Positions 32,130 through 44,926 are shown, counted from the first letter of the stretch. The stretch: 64,000 nucleotides of DNA from Wallemia ichthyophaga EXF-994 (GCF_000400465.1 NW_008806291.1:62001-126000), one strand, 5' to 3'. The notes: generated from the letters alone by a model not told the origin. Translations and numbers: made by a program.

Positions 32130-34734
32130 ATGTCGAATCAGTTGAATTGTAGGTAAATTGAGAAATTTCAATTTGATTCGTTGGAATTAATATTCCAATA
32201 GATACGAGTACGTTGATAGTCGTGAGCACACTCATACTCACCTACAACCCCCAATAGACTCTGGTATATTTGAAGGTATCAACTTTGATAACGACCTATT
32301 AAGCTCACCTTCACCAACTCTAAAAAGATCAATCTCAAAGATTGATAACGATGACGTAAATCAGTTTAATCCAGACGATATCATTCAAGATACTCCTCCT
32401 CAATCACCTACGACTGATCACTTTGTTGGTTTCACAAGTGGATGTGGAATTCCTATTCAACCTCCTTCAAATGATGGTTTCAAAAGAGCTGCTAAATTGT
32501 TGGACGCTGATGTCTCTGAGGACAATCACCTAACTGAAACTCATAATTCACGCGTTGATGCTTTAAATAATCTATCAAATCATTATAACGATTATAATGA
32601 TGATATTGATCATGTTGATAATAGTGATCCACAACATCTCAATAATCCTGGTTTCATCGGCTTCGTCACTGCTGCAGGTGCACCAATGCCTATTCCTTCT
32701 CAGCACGCAATTGATAACGCTAAATCAAAGTACAACCATAAACCAGTAGATTCTAACAATAACCTTCAATTATCAACACCATATCATTTGGAAAATTCTC
32801 TCGAATCTGATCATTTTACACCTTCTAAGCGAAGCAATACTCCTTTACAACCTCTGCAACCATTACAACTACTCAACAAGCATATTGTCAAAAATCAACA
32901 CTCAACCCCTTTCAAATCACCCTTAATCAACTCTAATAGTCATCTCGATAATAATGTAACTCCCAAATCATCCAAACCTAGACTAAGTCTTGGTATAACA
33001 TCTAACAAACCCCCAAAGAGACAAAAGTTCGTTACTCCATTTAAACAAGGTGTCATCCCTTCGACAAAAATAGGTGCATCTACAAACAAACCTTTCAATA
33101 ACAATCAACCCATCAAACATAAAGCTAAAAATCGCGTATTTAACTTGAAATCTTCTTCTGAGCGAAAGTCTATGTCTGATTACGGTGTTAGACCATGGGG
33201 TTACACCCTAGCTTACCTCAGAGCTGTCAATATGTAAGTCCTCGTCAAACCTCACTTTAAGATTAACAAATCATCAGTCCTCAAATAGTCCTACAAATGA
33301 ATTGTCAATCGGCTCAAGACTTTGCCTTTACATCCAACCATACCTCAACAAATGCATTCCAAGATATGAAGAATCGAGGATGTACATCTATTAATTTGCG
33401 CTGGGTCAAAAATCATTGGAAGTTCATTATTACCAAATTATCTGCAATTATCAGAAGCTGTCCCTCTGAGATGACTAGATGGTCTTACCAAGAGGTTTTG
33501 GGACAACTATTATACAGATACCAACGTGAAATTAATCTTGCTGAGCGTTCTGCTGTTAAGAGAATTCAGGAACATGATTCATCTTCTAGTCGTCCGATGA
33601 TACTTTTTGTTTCACAAATTTTGGACGAAAAGATGATTGAACTTAGTGATGGATGGTATCCAATATATACTCAAATCGATAGCTGCCTTAGCAGAGCTGT
33701 AAAGAGAAATAAAATCAAAGTAGGAGCAAAGATATCAATTATAGGCGCAAAGGTGAGTTGTACTGCGCCATTATATACAACCTTTAACTTACTTGACTGT
33801 TTAGTTAAATAGTGGCTATGAAGGTACTGATGTCCTAGACGCAGTTGGTCTTTCTAATCTTAGTATATCCGGTAATTCAACTTCACTTGCTCGCTGGGAT
33901 GACAAATTAGGGTTTCAACCACCTCTTACAGGCTTTATATCAAACCTTTCCAGTTTATCGCCGGATGGAGGTATTATAGCGTTATTAGACGTTGTTGTTA
34001 CCAGTGTTTTTCCTCTCGCTTATATGGACATGGAACATAATTTTGGTGATAGCGCCTGGAATCAAGTGGAAGAAAATAAACGTTTACAAGATGAACAGGT
34101 AAGATATTTATATATTTTCAATTTATTATTGACCATGGAGATAGAATCGAATTAATATAGATTCTGAGGCTGAATCATACAAGCGTAACAAAGAAATAGA
34201 GTTTATCGAGGACATTTTAATCAGGCTTAACGACGCCACAACCGATGCGACTAAAGACGAGGGTGGAGCTGACGATGGTAGGTGATCGTTGCATAGTCGA
34301 TGATAAGCTCACCGATAAAAGTTGACGTGGACGATGAATTGGATAATATTATTGCAATGACAGAAAGCAAGCATCGCATACAAAAGATAAAATCCTTGAG
34401 TGGATCAGTGGCAGCTAAGTTAGCTCTAGCAGCCAGGGACAGAATGACGAATCTGAGGAAAGAAGCAGGTAATATCAAGGTGGAAAAGCGTAAAATACGA
34501 AACTTTAGAATAATCAGAGTAGAAGATCATAATAGGGGGAGTAAAAAGGATAGAATAAGTGCCCAGTTACACGTCTGGGATGCTATTACGATCAATGAAG
34601 AATTCAAGCAAGGTGATAGGTTCAAGGTAACAAATTGCAATCCGAGTAAGGTCAAGTCATGGCCAACAAAGGGGGAGAATAGGGAAATATATATTTCAAC
34701 AAGGAGGAACAGTAGATTTTATAGTGTAAATTAA
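32130..34734 (+). CDS. BRH2: BRCA2/Brh2 homologue, Rad51 mediator
   Basis: This protein loads Rad51 on single-stranded DNA during homologous recombination. It has 781 residues in six exons (32130-32152, 32202-33233, 33278-33752, 33805-34098, 34169-34277, 34322-34734). The N-terminal half is disordered with two BRC-like repeats: FVGFTSGCGIPI and GFIGFVTAAGAPMPIPSQHA. The DNA-binding half has the helical domain (LRWVKNHWKFI, VLGQLLYRYQREINLAERSA), OB1 (ELSDGWYPIYTQID, NSTSLARWDDKLGF, SPDGGIIALLDVV) and OB2 (QLHVWDAITINEEFKQGDR). No tower insertion or third OB fold is apparent. The 23-nt first exon has its ATG 27 bp past the fasciclin stop. Confidence 0.9.
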
Positions 34735-34743
34735 GAAGGAAGA

Positions 34744-35250
34744 TCAAGGAGACCAATTAATCTGACCGACTCTAAGCCTTGTATATGGTTGCTTGTAAGG
34801 GATAGCGCGTTTATAACCTTTACGCTTCTTGAATTTGATTTTGTGTTGGAGTTTACCTCTAGTGTGTTCAACGACGGTGAGTGGGATGGATAAGTCGTGA
34901 ATGAAGGGAGCACCGTTTAAAGTGTAGTCTCTACTACCAAGTTGAGAAATCTGGTTAAAGCTTAGTACAGATCCTAGTGGTTGTTGTAGCCTTGGTAGAG
35001 TGAGAAGATCGCCTGGAGTGAGTAGATAAGATCTATCGTAGATTTTACCCATAAAGAAATGCTTTGATTGAGATTTAATCAAAGCTAGAGCATCTCTTGT
35101 AGAATTTGGCTTTATCGATTGAAATGCATCTGTTGCAATTGACCGATTCGAAGGTTTAGCTGGGTGATTATTAGTCTACGCAATCAACGCGGCCAATAAA
35201 AAACACCAATCCTTACAAATTAAATTAAAAATTCTCTTCGAACTCAACAT
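34744..35250 (-). CDS. MRPL21: mitochondrial ribosomal protein bL21m
   Basis: This large-subunit protein has 149 residues in two exons (35250-35217, 35159-34744) and a 57-nt intron. A basic start (MLSSKRIFNLISKPSNRSIA) looks like a presequence. The bL21 pattern follows: GDLLTLPRL, GSRDYTLNGAPFI, VVEHTRGKLQHKIKFKKRKG, with the typical KFKKRKGY basic loop. It converges with BRH2, 9 bp between stops, and diverges from CK2 beta, 32 bp between starts. Confidence 0.88.
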
Positions 35251-35282
35251 GAGATGAATGTTTCTCTTGAAAACATTCGACC

Positions 35283-36117
35283 ATGAGTGAGTCGCGTTTT
35301 TACCTTAAATTATCAAATAAATAATTCTTAGTAGATGATCTAACAACCGGTTCCGAGGATTCTTTCTCAAATAGCTGGATTTCTTGGTTCTTATCGACCA
35401 AGGTTCGTTTCTTTATCTTTATTTTCTATTTCTCCTTATACCCTCTAGGGTAATGAATACTTCTGCGAAGTCGATGAGGAATATATCCTAGATAGATTCA
35501 ACTTGACTGGCTTGAACAATGACGTTCAAAATTATTCTCAGGCTTTGGAATTGATTACTGATAATTTGGATGATGAAGATTTAGATGATGAGCAAAGGGA
35601 TGCTATCGAGAACAGCGCCAGATATCTTTACGGCTTAATTCATGCGAGATACATCATTACCTCTCGCGGTCTAGCTAAAATGTTGGACAAACATAAAAGA
35701 GCCGACTTTGGTAGATGTCCCAGAGTTTTCTGCACATCTCAGTCTTTATTACCCGTCGGTTTAAGTGATGTCCCCTACACCAAAGCTGTTAAACTTTTTT
35801 GTCCAAGATGTGAAGATCTTTACTCACCAAAATCAAGTCGTCATGGATCAATTGATGGTGCTTATTTTGGTACAACATTCCCGCATATGCTATTCCTCGT
35901 TTATCCTCAACAATTACCTTCAAAGACTTCAAATAACCTGCCGACTTCAAAACCTGCTACGTCAACAGATGCTGCTATCGGTGTTGAAAGGTATTTGCCA
36001 AAGATATTCGGTTTCCCCGTACATGAAATGTCTAAGCTCGCGAGATGGCAAGAAGCTCAAAGGGATTTACAGATATCAAGGTTGAAACAAAGTTCCAGTG
36101 ATCCCTCTTATGTTTGA
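35283..36117 (+). CDS. CKB1: casein kinase 2 regulatory beta subunit
   Basis: Scaffold of the CK2 tetramer, this protein has 247 residues in three exons (35283-35286, 35332-35402, 35449-36117). The first coding exon is four bases (ATG A). Sequence reads SWISWFLSTKGNEYFCEVDE, FNLTGLNNDV, acidic LDDEDLDDEQ, YGLIHARYIITSRG, the zinc-binding CPRVFC and CPRC pairs, YSPKSSRHGSIDGAYFGTTF and FPHMLFLVYP, all family landmarks. The usual N-terminal autophosphorylation Ser cluster is replaced by TTGSEDSFS. Confidence 0.95.
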
Positions 36118-36184
36118 ATTGATAATTCTCTGTCAATGTATTATAATAATTTACTTTTTTACATAAATATAACCAATTAAACAA

Positions 36185-36736
36185 TCAAACCTCGTCTGTC
36201 ATAATTGAGAAGAATTCTTGCTGGTTAATGGCACCATCTTGATCTAAATCGAATTCATCAATCATAGCCTGTAATTCCTCTTCATCTAGAGGTTCACCAA
36301 GCTCTTTAGCGACGCGTCTTAATGACGTTAAAGTAATTTTACCCGTGCCATGCTCATCAAACAAACTGAATGCTTTACGTATCTCTTCCGATGGATCTCG
36401 TGAGACGATCTTGTCTGTCATAATTTTAAAAAAGTCTTCGTATTCCATCAAACCGTCTCCCCTTCTATCGTGATCACGTAGTAATTTCAATACTTCAGGT
36501 TTCTTCAAATCGAAACCTAAGGCTCTAAATGAAACTTTTAATTCGTGATAATCGATTGAGCCATCTTTGTCTGTATCGAATAAATCAAAAGCTTCCTTTA
36601 TCTCTTGACGCTGATCATCCGTTAAGCTGTTTACTGGTGAAGGATGTACGTTATTTGAAGGCGTTAAAATTGAGGAAGAGTTTGTTGGATTGTTTGTAGA
36701 TTTTCTCCTCGATTTTGAAGATGCGTATAATGACAT
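36185..36736 (-). CDS. CDC31: centrin (Cdc31)
   Basis: This four-EF-hand protein of the spindle pole body also serves mRNA export. It is one exon, 183 residues. EF1 ([12 protein letters not shown]) and EF4 ([12 protein letters not shown]) have full calcium ligands. EF2 ([14 protein letters not shown]) is lengthened and EF3 ([12 protein letters not shown]) is weak, as in yeast Cdc31. A Ser/Asn-rich 40-residue tail precedes the first EF-hand. It diverges from the carboxypeptidase gene with 77 bp between starts. Confidence 0.92.
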   Translation of the reverse strand: MSLYASSKSRRKSTNNPTNSSSILTPSNNVHPSPVNSLTDDQRQEIKEAFDLFDTDKDGSIDYHELKVSFRALGFDLKKPEVLKLLRDHDRRGDGLMEYEDFFKIMTDKIVSRDPSEEIRKAFSLFDEHGTGKITLTSLRRVAKELGEPLDEEELQAMIDEFDLDQDGAINQQEFFSIMTDEV

Positions 36737-36813
36737 TTTTTATTTTTTATTACGCGTCTTACTCTCTCACTGTCCTGTGATAAGAGCGACTCGGTTAAAT
36801 TAATTCATTCACC

Positions 36814-38461
36814 ATGAAATTAAAATTATTGTCACTAACGAATCTGGCTTTGTCGGCTTACGCTTTGCCCTCCTACGCTGATGGCTTATCCGCTTTCACC
36901 TCGTTCAACTTGGATAAAGGCATTTCCTCAATCCAATCCTCAATTGAATCATCTTTACAATCGTTTGGTTTAAACTTGTTCAATAACCACGATAAGCCCC
37001 TCGTTCTGTCTCATGATCAGTTCCCAAACCATCAAATTAGGTTGCATCATCCTACCTTGTGCGATTCCGGCGTCAAACAGTATTCTGGTTATATCGATAT
37101 CTCTGATTCAAAATCTTTGTTCTTTTGGTTCTTTGAGTCTCGCGCTGATCCTTCATCTGATCCTTTGGTTATGTGGTTGAACGGTGGCCCTGGTTGCTCC
37201 TCCTCCACTGGTCTTTTGACTGAACTTGGTCCTTGCAACATCGCTAATGACGGTCAATCAACTACTTACAATGACTACTCTTGGAACAACAACGCTAACT
37301 TGCTCTTCCTTGATCAGCCTATCAACGTTGGTTACTCTTATTCCGATTCTGATAATGTTAATACTACTCCTGCCGCCGCTGATGATGTCTACGCCTTCCT
37401 CCAGATCTTCTTTAAACACTATTCTTCATATGCCCACCTTCCTTTCTCTATCGCTGCTGAATCATACGGTGGTCGTTATGCTCCACTTATCGCTGACGTT
37501 ATCAACAATCATAATCAAATTGACAAGAGTCTTTATAGAATCAATGGCTCTTTTGATGACTTTAAACACATCAACTTGAAGTCTATCTTATTGGGTAATG
37601 GTTTAACCAATCCAAAAGTTCAATTCCCTTCTGTTTATGATTACGCCTGTCATGGCCCATATCAAATCTTCGAACCAAACGGATCCGAGTGCGCCAATCT
37701 TAAATCGAAAGCACATACCTGTGAAACTCTGATTGATACTTGCTACAAAACAGATAGTCGCTTTACTTGCTTACCTGCTGCTTTATACTGCTGTCGGTCA
37801 TCTTTTTTATTTTCTTATCTGTCTAATTCTAATCATAGGGTCTGGAATGTACGGCGCTTTCCAACAACTTGGCTTAAATCCTTATGATGTTCGTCAATCT
37901 TGTGATCGTGAGAAAGATGGTGATTTGTGCTACAAAGTTAGTTTCATAATATTCGAATTACTCTCACCCTGACATTTACAGGAAATGGACTGGATTCAAA
38001 CTTATTTAAACAAACCAGAAGTCAAAAAGCAACTTGGCGTTCCAAAATATATCGAGTTTCAGTCCTGCAACTTTGACGTAAACAGATCATTTATGGGCCA
38101 AGGAGATTCAATGCACAATTCAGCTGATCCTGCTATACCAAATCTCTTGGATTCTGGTGTTAGTGTTTTAATCTATGCTGGAAAAGCTGATTTCATGTGT
38201 AATTACATTGGAAACAAGCAATGGGTAGAACAGCTTTCTCATCCGCTTGGAAAAGAGATTGCCCAATCTGATGATAACGAGTGGTATTTCAATGGCAGAA
38301 AGGCCGCTTCGTACAAGTCAGCAAAACAAAGTGAAGCTCATCTTACATTCCTTGAAATTGAAGAAGCAAGCCATATGGTTCCAATGTCACAACCAGAGTT
38401 TTCCATCAATTTCTTCAACCAATGGATATTTGATCAATCTTTCAATAGCACTGGCATTTGA
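36814..38461 (+). CDS. vacuolar serine carboxypeptidase (carboxypeptidase Y type)
   Basis: This S10 peptidase removes C-terminal residues in the vacuole. It has 518 residues in three exons (36814-37792, 37839-37936, 37982-38461) with 46- and 45-nt introns. A signal peptide precedes a propeptide of about 85 residues. Catalytic residues are Ser in IAAESYGGRYAPL, Asp in YAGKADFMCN and His in EEASHMVPMSQP; the oxyanion motif LNGGPGCSS is intact. Paired cysteines occur around CETLIDTCYK. This is the last gene before a 5.8-kb desert. Confidence 0.92.
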
Positions 38462-41400
38462 ATTTGTTCACAAACTTGCAATGTATATTAAAGTTTGACC
38501 TTACATGTGAAGATAGACCGTATGTTCTCAAAGAATTGTAAATATTCACGTCTGTCATTTCGGTTGAGACTTGCTCATGTATTAGTGACGGTCCGAACCG
38601 CACAAGAAGCATATATAGTTTAACGTGCGTTACTGCTTACACTGAATAGTTTAATTCTAGTCCTTACATGAAGGTAACTTTCACTGTTTCGTAAGAGAGA
38701 TCTCGTTGCTATAATAAATTTCGATGGTTGAAATGGGATTGATGACTAGGTAAACGACATTAAGACCTAAAATAAACCAACGATATTACGTAACTTGATT
38801 GGACGCATTTATACGCAGCTTATCGCCGCTGTAGCCATTCTAGTCACATCACAATAAGGATTATGATCAGCAGGACGGTAAAGTTGAAGGACCTAGTCAT
38901 GCCTTTATCTTGACTAAGCTTTTGGATAAAATTCACTTGAAACTTATCAATTTACTGCATAAAAGAAGCACAATGTAACATTTTGCGTTTCAAAACCAGA
39001 CTGTAAATTTGCATACAAAAAAAGTTATGCGAAATCTTGCCTTTAGCTACTTGTATATGTTACATTGAGCTTTGACAACTTATTTACTTATCAGCTCGTA
39101 AGCGATTTTCATTTTTAAGCAAGTGTAGACAGAAAGATTTGGGGAGTTAAAAGATTTAAGAGCCTTGCTGGTAAGTCTAACTCGGGACAACAAATACTAA
39201 AGTTGATAATTGCCCCAAATACTTAAACACCGTGTTTGAGCTGCTAATTCTCAGATTGTTAATTCAAGTCTTACATCGTCGGCAGCATATTTAACAACAG
39301 CGAAACCCAACTTGCCGGAGCATTTTTTACTTGGTCAAAATTATTAAATGAATGATATGAAAGGTGTAATGATTTGATTCGCACTGAGTAAAGTTCGGCT
39401 GAAAACAACAATGAAACCCCATAGAACTCCCTTGAGGGGTAGTTCTACAATGAAAACAGTAAATTGAAAGGAAATCATGAATTAAGACAGGCATAGCGCG
39501 GTGAAACTGACTTAAGGTAACGACGATTCATATGATATGGTCATGAACAACTTAGGAATACGAAAACCGAAGCAGTGAAAGAAGTTTCGTAATGCCATCA
39601 ATGCATGATGATTATGGCAGCACATGGGAGATTTTGAAATCATTTACAAATAAAGATCGCAAAAAATTCAATTTAGTGTGAAATCAAAATTAATTCAGGT
39701 CGAAAATCATGACTTGCGTAATTCAAATAGACGATATCACTGCTACTCCTTAACATCCTAATCGAATAATTGCTACAATTTGCTGCTTGTTCTCACGACC
39801 ATTTCATGTGTGTTGATGTTGATATGTCAAACACGTGAAGGAATTTCACAATTCCTGAAGAACGACCAGTAATGGCATGTGACAAGTCTATTTTAAGCGA
39901 CAATTAGAAGAGAAGTCCTTAAAATCTTATTCAGCAATTTGGATCACTGCTACATCGCAAGGTTGCATACAAAGTGGTCACAAAATAAAAACAACCTAAA
40001 AGTATAGTCAAAAGAATAAAATAATTAATTGTTTAGTTGTAGTCCGAAACTAAAGCATCACGATTGGAAGAAACGTAAATTACACCTGGTTCAAAGCATA
40101 CCTGCTCTATGTTTATCTTTCATTAAGATTACTACTTAACGTTAAACAATTGTAAGTTTCAAGGTTTAGCATTAATTTGATACACCTTTTAATCAGGAAC
40201 ACTGAGGCCAAGGGGAATGCGAAATCTCCTTTCCTTATTGTGAAAGTAGACGTTTAACACAAAACATTTGCGTGAAAGTCTAATATCTGATGTTGTTTAC
40301 AAGTCATACATCATTATAAATGATATCAACTTCACAAGATCTTTGCTCGGATTAGTAGTTTCATTTTAGACATGTTTTGTTTCTTCAAGTCTTTTTCAAG
40401 TTAAATCTTGTTGCTTGTCAATGAAGACGTCTTTCGATGCTCTCTACCTCATTTTCAATACTGTGCGCTCAAAATCGTGATTAAAGACAATGTCTTAAAG
40501 CAGTCTAATGATTTTTATACGGTTAAATTTCAAGGTTTTAAAGCATTTACATTTGTCATGAATGTGATTGAAATTTCATTGCAATATATATACTTATTCA
40601 AGTGCACGACGACATTTCCTTTCCATAAAGTGTGAGTGAAATTGGTCATGAATTTCATATTTCAACGTTTAATCTTCTAAATATTGATTAACAAATTCTG
40701 ATGGACTTTTGTTAGACTTTTTTTCACCTTTACTTGCCGTTATAGCTATATAGGTTGGATGACGTCAATGCTTATTTGACTTGTGGGCTGCCCGTTGCGT
40801 TTTTTAGCTGATCACTTGATTGATATCATTTTCCTTCCAGACAATCTGCGAGTCTTGCTTTCATTTCCTAATTCAAAAGCAATCTCACTTGAGTTCTTAG
40901 ACTTTGATCTTGATTTCCCACTCCCTTGCTTTTCAGCTCAAATACAGGAGATTGGTCTCAATAATGACCTTCAATGTCATACCTTGTCACTTGTGAATCT
41001 GCTCACTTAATATCCCCATTAAGTTTAAAGACATTGAATTTGAGCTTGAAGTTTTTGCCTTTATTTGACATCGTGGAAGTCATTTGAACTTCTTTTCTTT
41101 TTTAGGCAATAGTTGTCACAATCAGATTTCGTCTTTGTCAAAATTCGATGACACCTTCAAATCATGATATCACATCCTTGATTATTATTTCTATTGCACT
41201 ATTTTAACGTATTTCTTATTTCGAGGCTTTTCACTTTGTAAAATTATTCCTTACCTTTGGTGAACAGTACTATGGAGTGAATGACCCTATGACTCGAAGA
41301 CTTCGTCATTACTGTTTATTTCCTTTTATTCAACTTTGTGTGTTGTAGTTATCGATTTTATGGGTGGATTCGGTATTTGATCTTATATGCTCCTACAAGT

Positions 41401-44304
41401 CCATCGTTAGAATCCATCGAGATTAGCAGTGAACAATTCTTGATGTACAATCGTTGTCTATATGTGAGTTTCATTAGCCAGTTTTATTAGAAACTCTGAA
41501 ATTTTGCATTGTCATTCATTCTATGTGACGGTTAGAAGACTCCCATGCGCTGGTTGCTACGCAAAACAGCAAAATACGACATGAAGAGTTTCTTTACGCA
41601 AAAGAGACATATACACCGCATCCCACAATGCCTCATTTTTTGAAGTGAGTTTAGTCTAGTGTTTGCTGTGGTCTTATTAGATAGTAAATATGACAATTCA
41701 ATGGAAACTGTCGTGTGTGGGGTTCTATGCGCTATACGGAAAATATTCCTAATTGAAGAATTGGGCTCTTATTGGCCATTCAATTTCCATATACAACTAC
41801 CTTAAGTGAGAAAATGTTTCGTTTTCCGATTGATCCTGAAGTCATCCTGCTAGCTGCAATTAAGACGCTCGCGCAAAGAAGATGTTGTACTTTTGTAGCT
41901 CGAAGGCGATAAAATTGGATTGAGATTGTAATTTATGGGTTTTCGTCACGATAGCACGATTTACACATGTCTTACACTCCTATGAATCTTACTTACTTTT
42001 GGCAGGATCACTTAAATTTTGCGCGTCAAACCAGCGACGTGCTACTGATTCATTTTAAGCGGCAATATTTCAGATAAACTAATGACATGCACTTACGGCT
42101 GATCTTCGAAATATCGCTCTACCATCTTTCTATCATGACTTAGCACTTACTAAGCAAACACGCCTATCGTATAAACCTGAATTAGCTCTTTAATTATACG
42201 TACATTGACGAGTCACCACACTGATATCATTGTTTTAACCATGTTAGTGTACGTCTTTTGGCCGATGGATAGATACTTAGTTGCGATCCTGAATAGCACA
42301 AACTATTTTCTGACTTTTTAGACGAGGTATGGACCAATTAGACGCCTTATCTGTCCAGTTTTATAGCTTCCCTTAATTTAAACGTTACCTAGCGCTCCTG
42401 AACGGTAGTATAGTGGGGAAATAGCGTTCCTTATTACTGCATAGTGATCACCGAATCTTTAGAAGACGAATAGACCATTTCAACTGTTGTAATTGGAGTC
42501 TTCAAAGGGTAATACATCTGCTCAATTTGTCACATGCCGGTTTGTTTACATGCTTAGTGTGTTATCGAGCGTGGCGTTGTTTCTCTTTGTGTGACGATTG
42601 TTTTAAGCGTTGTTTGCGGATGAGAGCGATTTTGGGAAAGTCTGTATCATCTCGCCCAAAAGCCATCGATGAACTGCAATCCTTTGTCTGTGGGCAATCC
42701 ATGTGACCGTAACAATTCAGATGTAGATCGGCGTTTGATTTGTACACGATTTTCCTTTATTTTTAAGAATTATATACACAGTGCCCTAATATTCTCCTAC
42801 TTTTCGGTTTTCCGTAGCCTGCAGTGATAAGGGTTTTTTCTAATAAAGTTTTAGTTGTATTGTTCACCGTGCATTCCTCTGTACACACATCTTACAATTC
42901 AAAGTATTTTCTGGGCGCAGTCAATTCATCCTTTCCATTATTTCAGACGATGGAGACCTGTCACTTAAAAGCAATAAGTTGGGGCCATTGGGATATTGCG
43001 TTTATTACGGGATTAATAGTACAGGAAATTAGTATGTGATTAAAGAATTCGATTGACTCATTAGCTTAACAACCAGGACGAGCACATCGAATTTGCTGAT
43101 ATCACATGGAGCGCGAGCTCTCATTTGTTCTGACTTTTTGTTATACAATAGGCTGTATTTGGCGAACCTAAATTGGTTTAAGCGAATTCAACAACCTTCA
43201 CGTTACAAATGAATGTGCTGCACGAACGAGAAATCATTTATGGCAGAATAAAAGGTTGCTAGAAACGTGATTTGCATGTCCGGGAAGTAAACATGTTGTT
43301 GTGCCAAGATATAGTGAAATCAGGAGCCTGTGTCTTAAGTTTTGCTTGTAGCAACAATGCAAGCTCCAAAGCACCCAAAGCCTTAGCTATCCGTTCGAAA
43401 CAATGGTGAAGCGTGCATGTGAGGCTTTTGAAATATGGTAGTGGTGACATCCAGCGGGTATTGGTTGAAGTGGCATGAATGGCGGCAACCACTGTGTCGG
43501 ACAAGACGCCTGAGAGCGGCGACGATGCAGTTAGCCAACTGAAAACTGCTAAAAATTGAGTGGAAGACTATTAAACTATCGTAAAGGTGTTAGCCAGTGA
43601 GCCTTTGTTCGTGCAGAGCTAATGGCGACCGGTCAGTAGAAGACTTGGAAGCCGGACAGTGAGGAATACCGCCAGCCTCATGGAGCCTGCTTTTGCATGC
43701 AAAGGAGGTCTATTTACCTAAGGTAAGGTGATAGCCAATCGCCTCCGGCCGATGTAGCGTCAATGGCGACCAGTAAGTATCCGATAATACACCCGAAAGT
43801 GACATGAGAACTAAACAGGTGAGCCGGGAGTGGGTCATAAAGCGACATATGAAGCGTCATACATTGCTTAATATTGATCCATGTGTCGACGCCGTTGATA
43901 AATGAAATTTGGACAACAACAAATATTGTACAAACTCGATAAGGGGCCTAAGCAGCTTGAAATCCTAACGTTTATTGCGATCAACGTTACGAACTGCGTG
44001 TTATTCATGCAACGAGTGATTTTCTCAGCTGATTGAAGAGGCACAAGAACACCGATTAAGACAATTTTAACGTTCTTAAAGAGTTTGCTACAATTACTTG
44101 AAGCCATTGGGCAGCGTTTACAGTTGATTTCAATAACACGCTCACTCCCTCTAACCAAAACCACAATTATCTCAACATGATACAGAAATACTGCAGTAAA
44201 GAGAGAATAGAGAGTGTTGTAGTTAGTGGTGATAGGCGTGTGGGTCTAGTGTACTTCAATTGTATACACACTCTCTAACAAAAACCTCCAACAGCTACTT
44301 GGTA
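38462..44304. other. 5.8-kb gene desert with base-composition switch
   Basis: No credible gene is present. Frames are under 100 codons, without domains or plausible splicing. Blocks of 60 bases counted by hand near 39361-39600 are A-rich over T (22:14, 21:14, 25:12), whereas blocks at 40681, 40861 and 41041 are T-rich (28:14, 24:16, 29:11), so AT skew flips near 40.3-40.6 kb. A 142-bp degenerate repeat lies at 43443-43868. No transposase, reverse transcriptase, long terminal repeat or tRNA was seen. Neighbours are spaced 6-80 bp apart, so this gap is exceptional. Confidence 0.6.
43443..43868 (+). repeat. three diverged ~142-bp tandem units
   Basis: The word GGTG(A/T)(C/T)A.CC starts at 43443, 43586 and 43727, and AATGGCG starts at 43478, 43621 and 43762; both series step by 143 and 141 bases. 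Similarity between units is patchy, strongest after AATGGCG (GACC-AGTA). The array is locally richer in G+C than the surrounding desert. A fourth copy was not found on either side. The array's right end is estimated from the period. Confidence 0.6.
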
Positions 44305-44911
44305 ATGTGGCCGTTCACTACGAATAACAGCGAGCCTCAAAAGGGATGTCCATACAGCGAAGGTCAAGCAGACACCAGCAATCCAATTTTAAACAAAGAA
44401 GTCAGTAGCATACCCAAATCGTCAGGTAGTAATGATAATTGGGTGTATCCATCACAACTACAATTTTTTGAAGCTATGAATCGAAAGGGCCATAAGCCGA
44501 ATCCAAAGGATATGAACACAATTGTTCCCATTCATAATGCCGTTAACGAAAGAGCTTGGATGGAGATAAAGAAATGGGAAGATGGTAAAAGCGACTGTAA
44601 AGTTTATTTGCACAGCTTTAAGGGTCGCCCAAACGATAGATCGCCGAAAGCCTGGCTTAAGACTGCTTTAGGGTACTTGAATTGCTTTTACTCACTCAGA
44701 TATGACTAACGTTTCTCGCAGATACATGCCTCCTTTTGACAGACACGATTGGATCATAGATCGCTGCGGACAGCGTGTACGATACGTTATTGATTTTTAC
44801 GCAGGTTCTAACAAGCTGGGCCTTGATACACCGTCATTCTACTTGGACGTAAGACCAGCTATAGATGATCTTGATAGTATTACAATGCGTTTGTCGAGAT
44901 TTATCATGTAA
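44305..44911 (+). CDS. CYC3: holocytochrome c synthase (cytochrome haem lyase)
   Basis: This intermembrane-space enzyme attaches haem to cytochrome c or c1. It has 185 residues in two exons (44305-44672, 44722-44911) with a 49-nt intron. The family pattern is complete: KGCPYSEG (CP haem motif), [56 protein letters not shown] (across the junction), RYVIDFYAG and [12 protein letters not shown]. One gene may serve both cytochromes; I cannot separate CYC3 from CYT2 type by eye. It is the first gene after the desert. Confidence 0.92.
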
Positions 44912-44926
44912 GAAATTTATGCAAAG

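Noticed and set aside
38462-44304. Transposon or virus remnant in the desert
   Set aside because: No terminal repeats, target-site duplications, or reverse-transcriptase, integrase or transposase motifs could be read in any frame.
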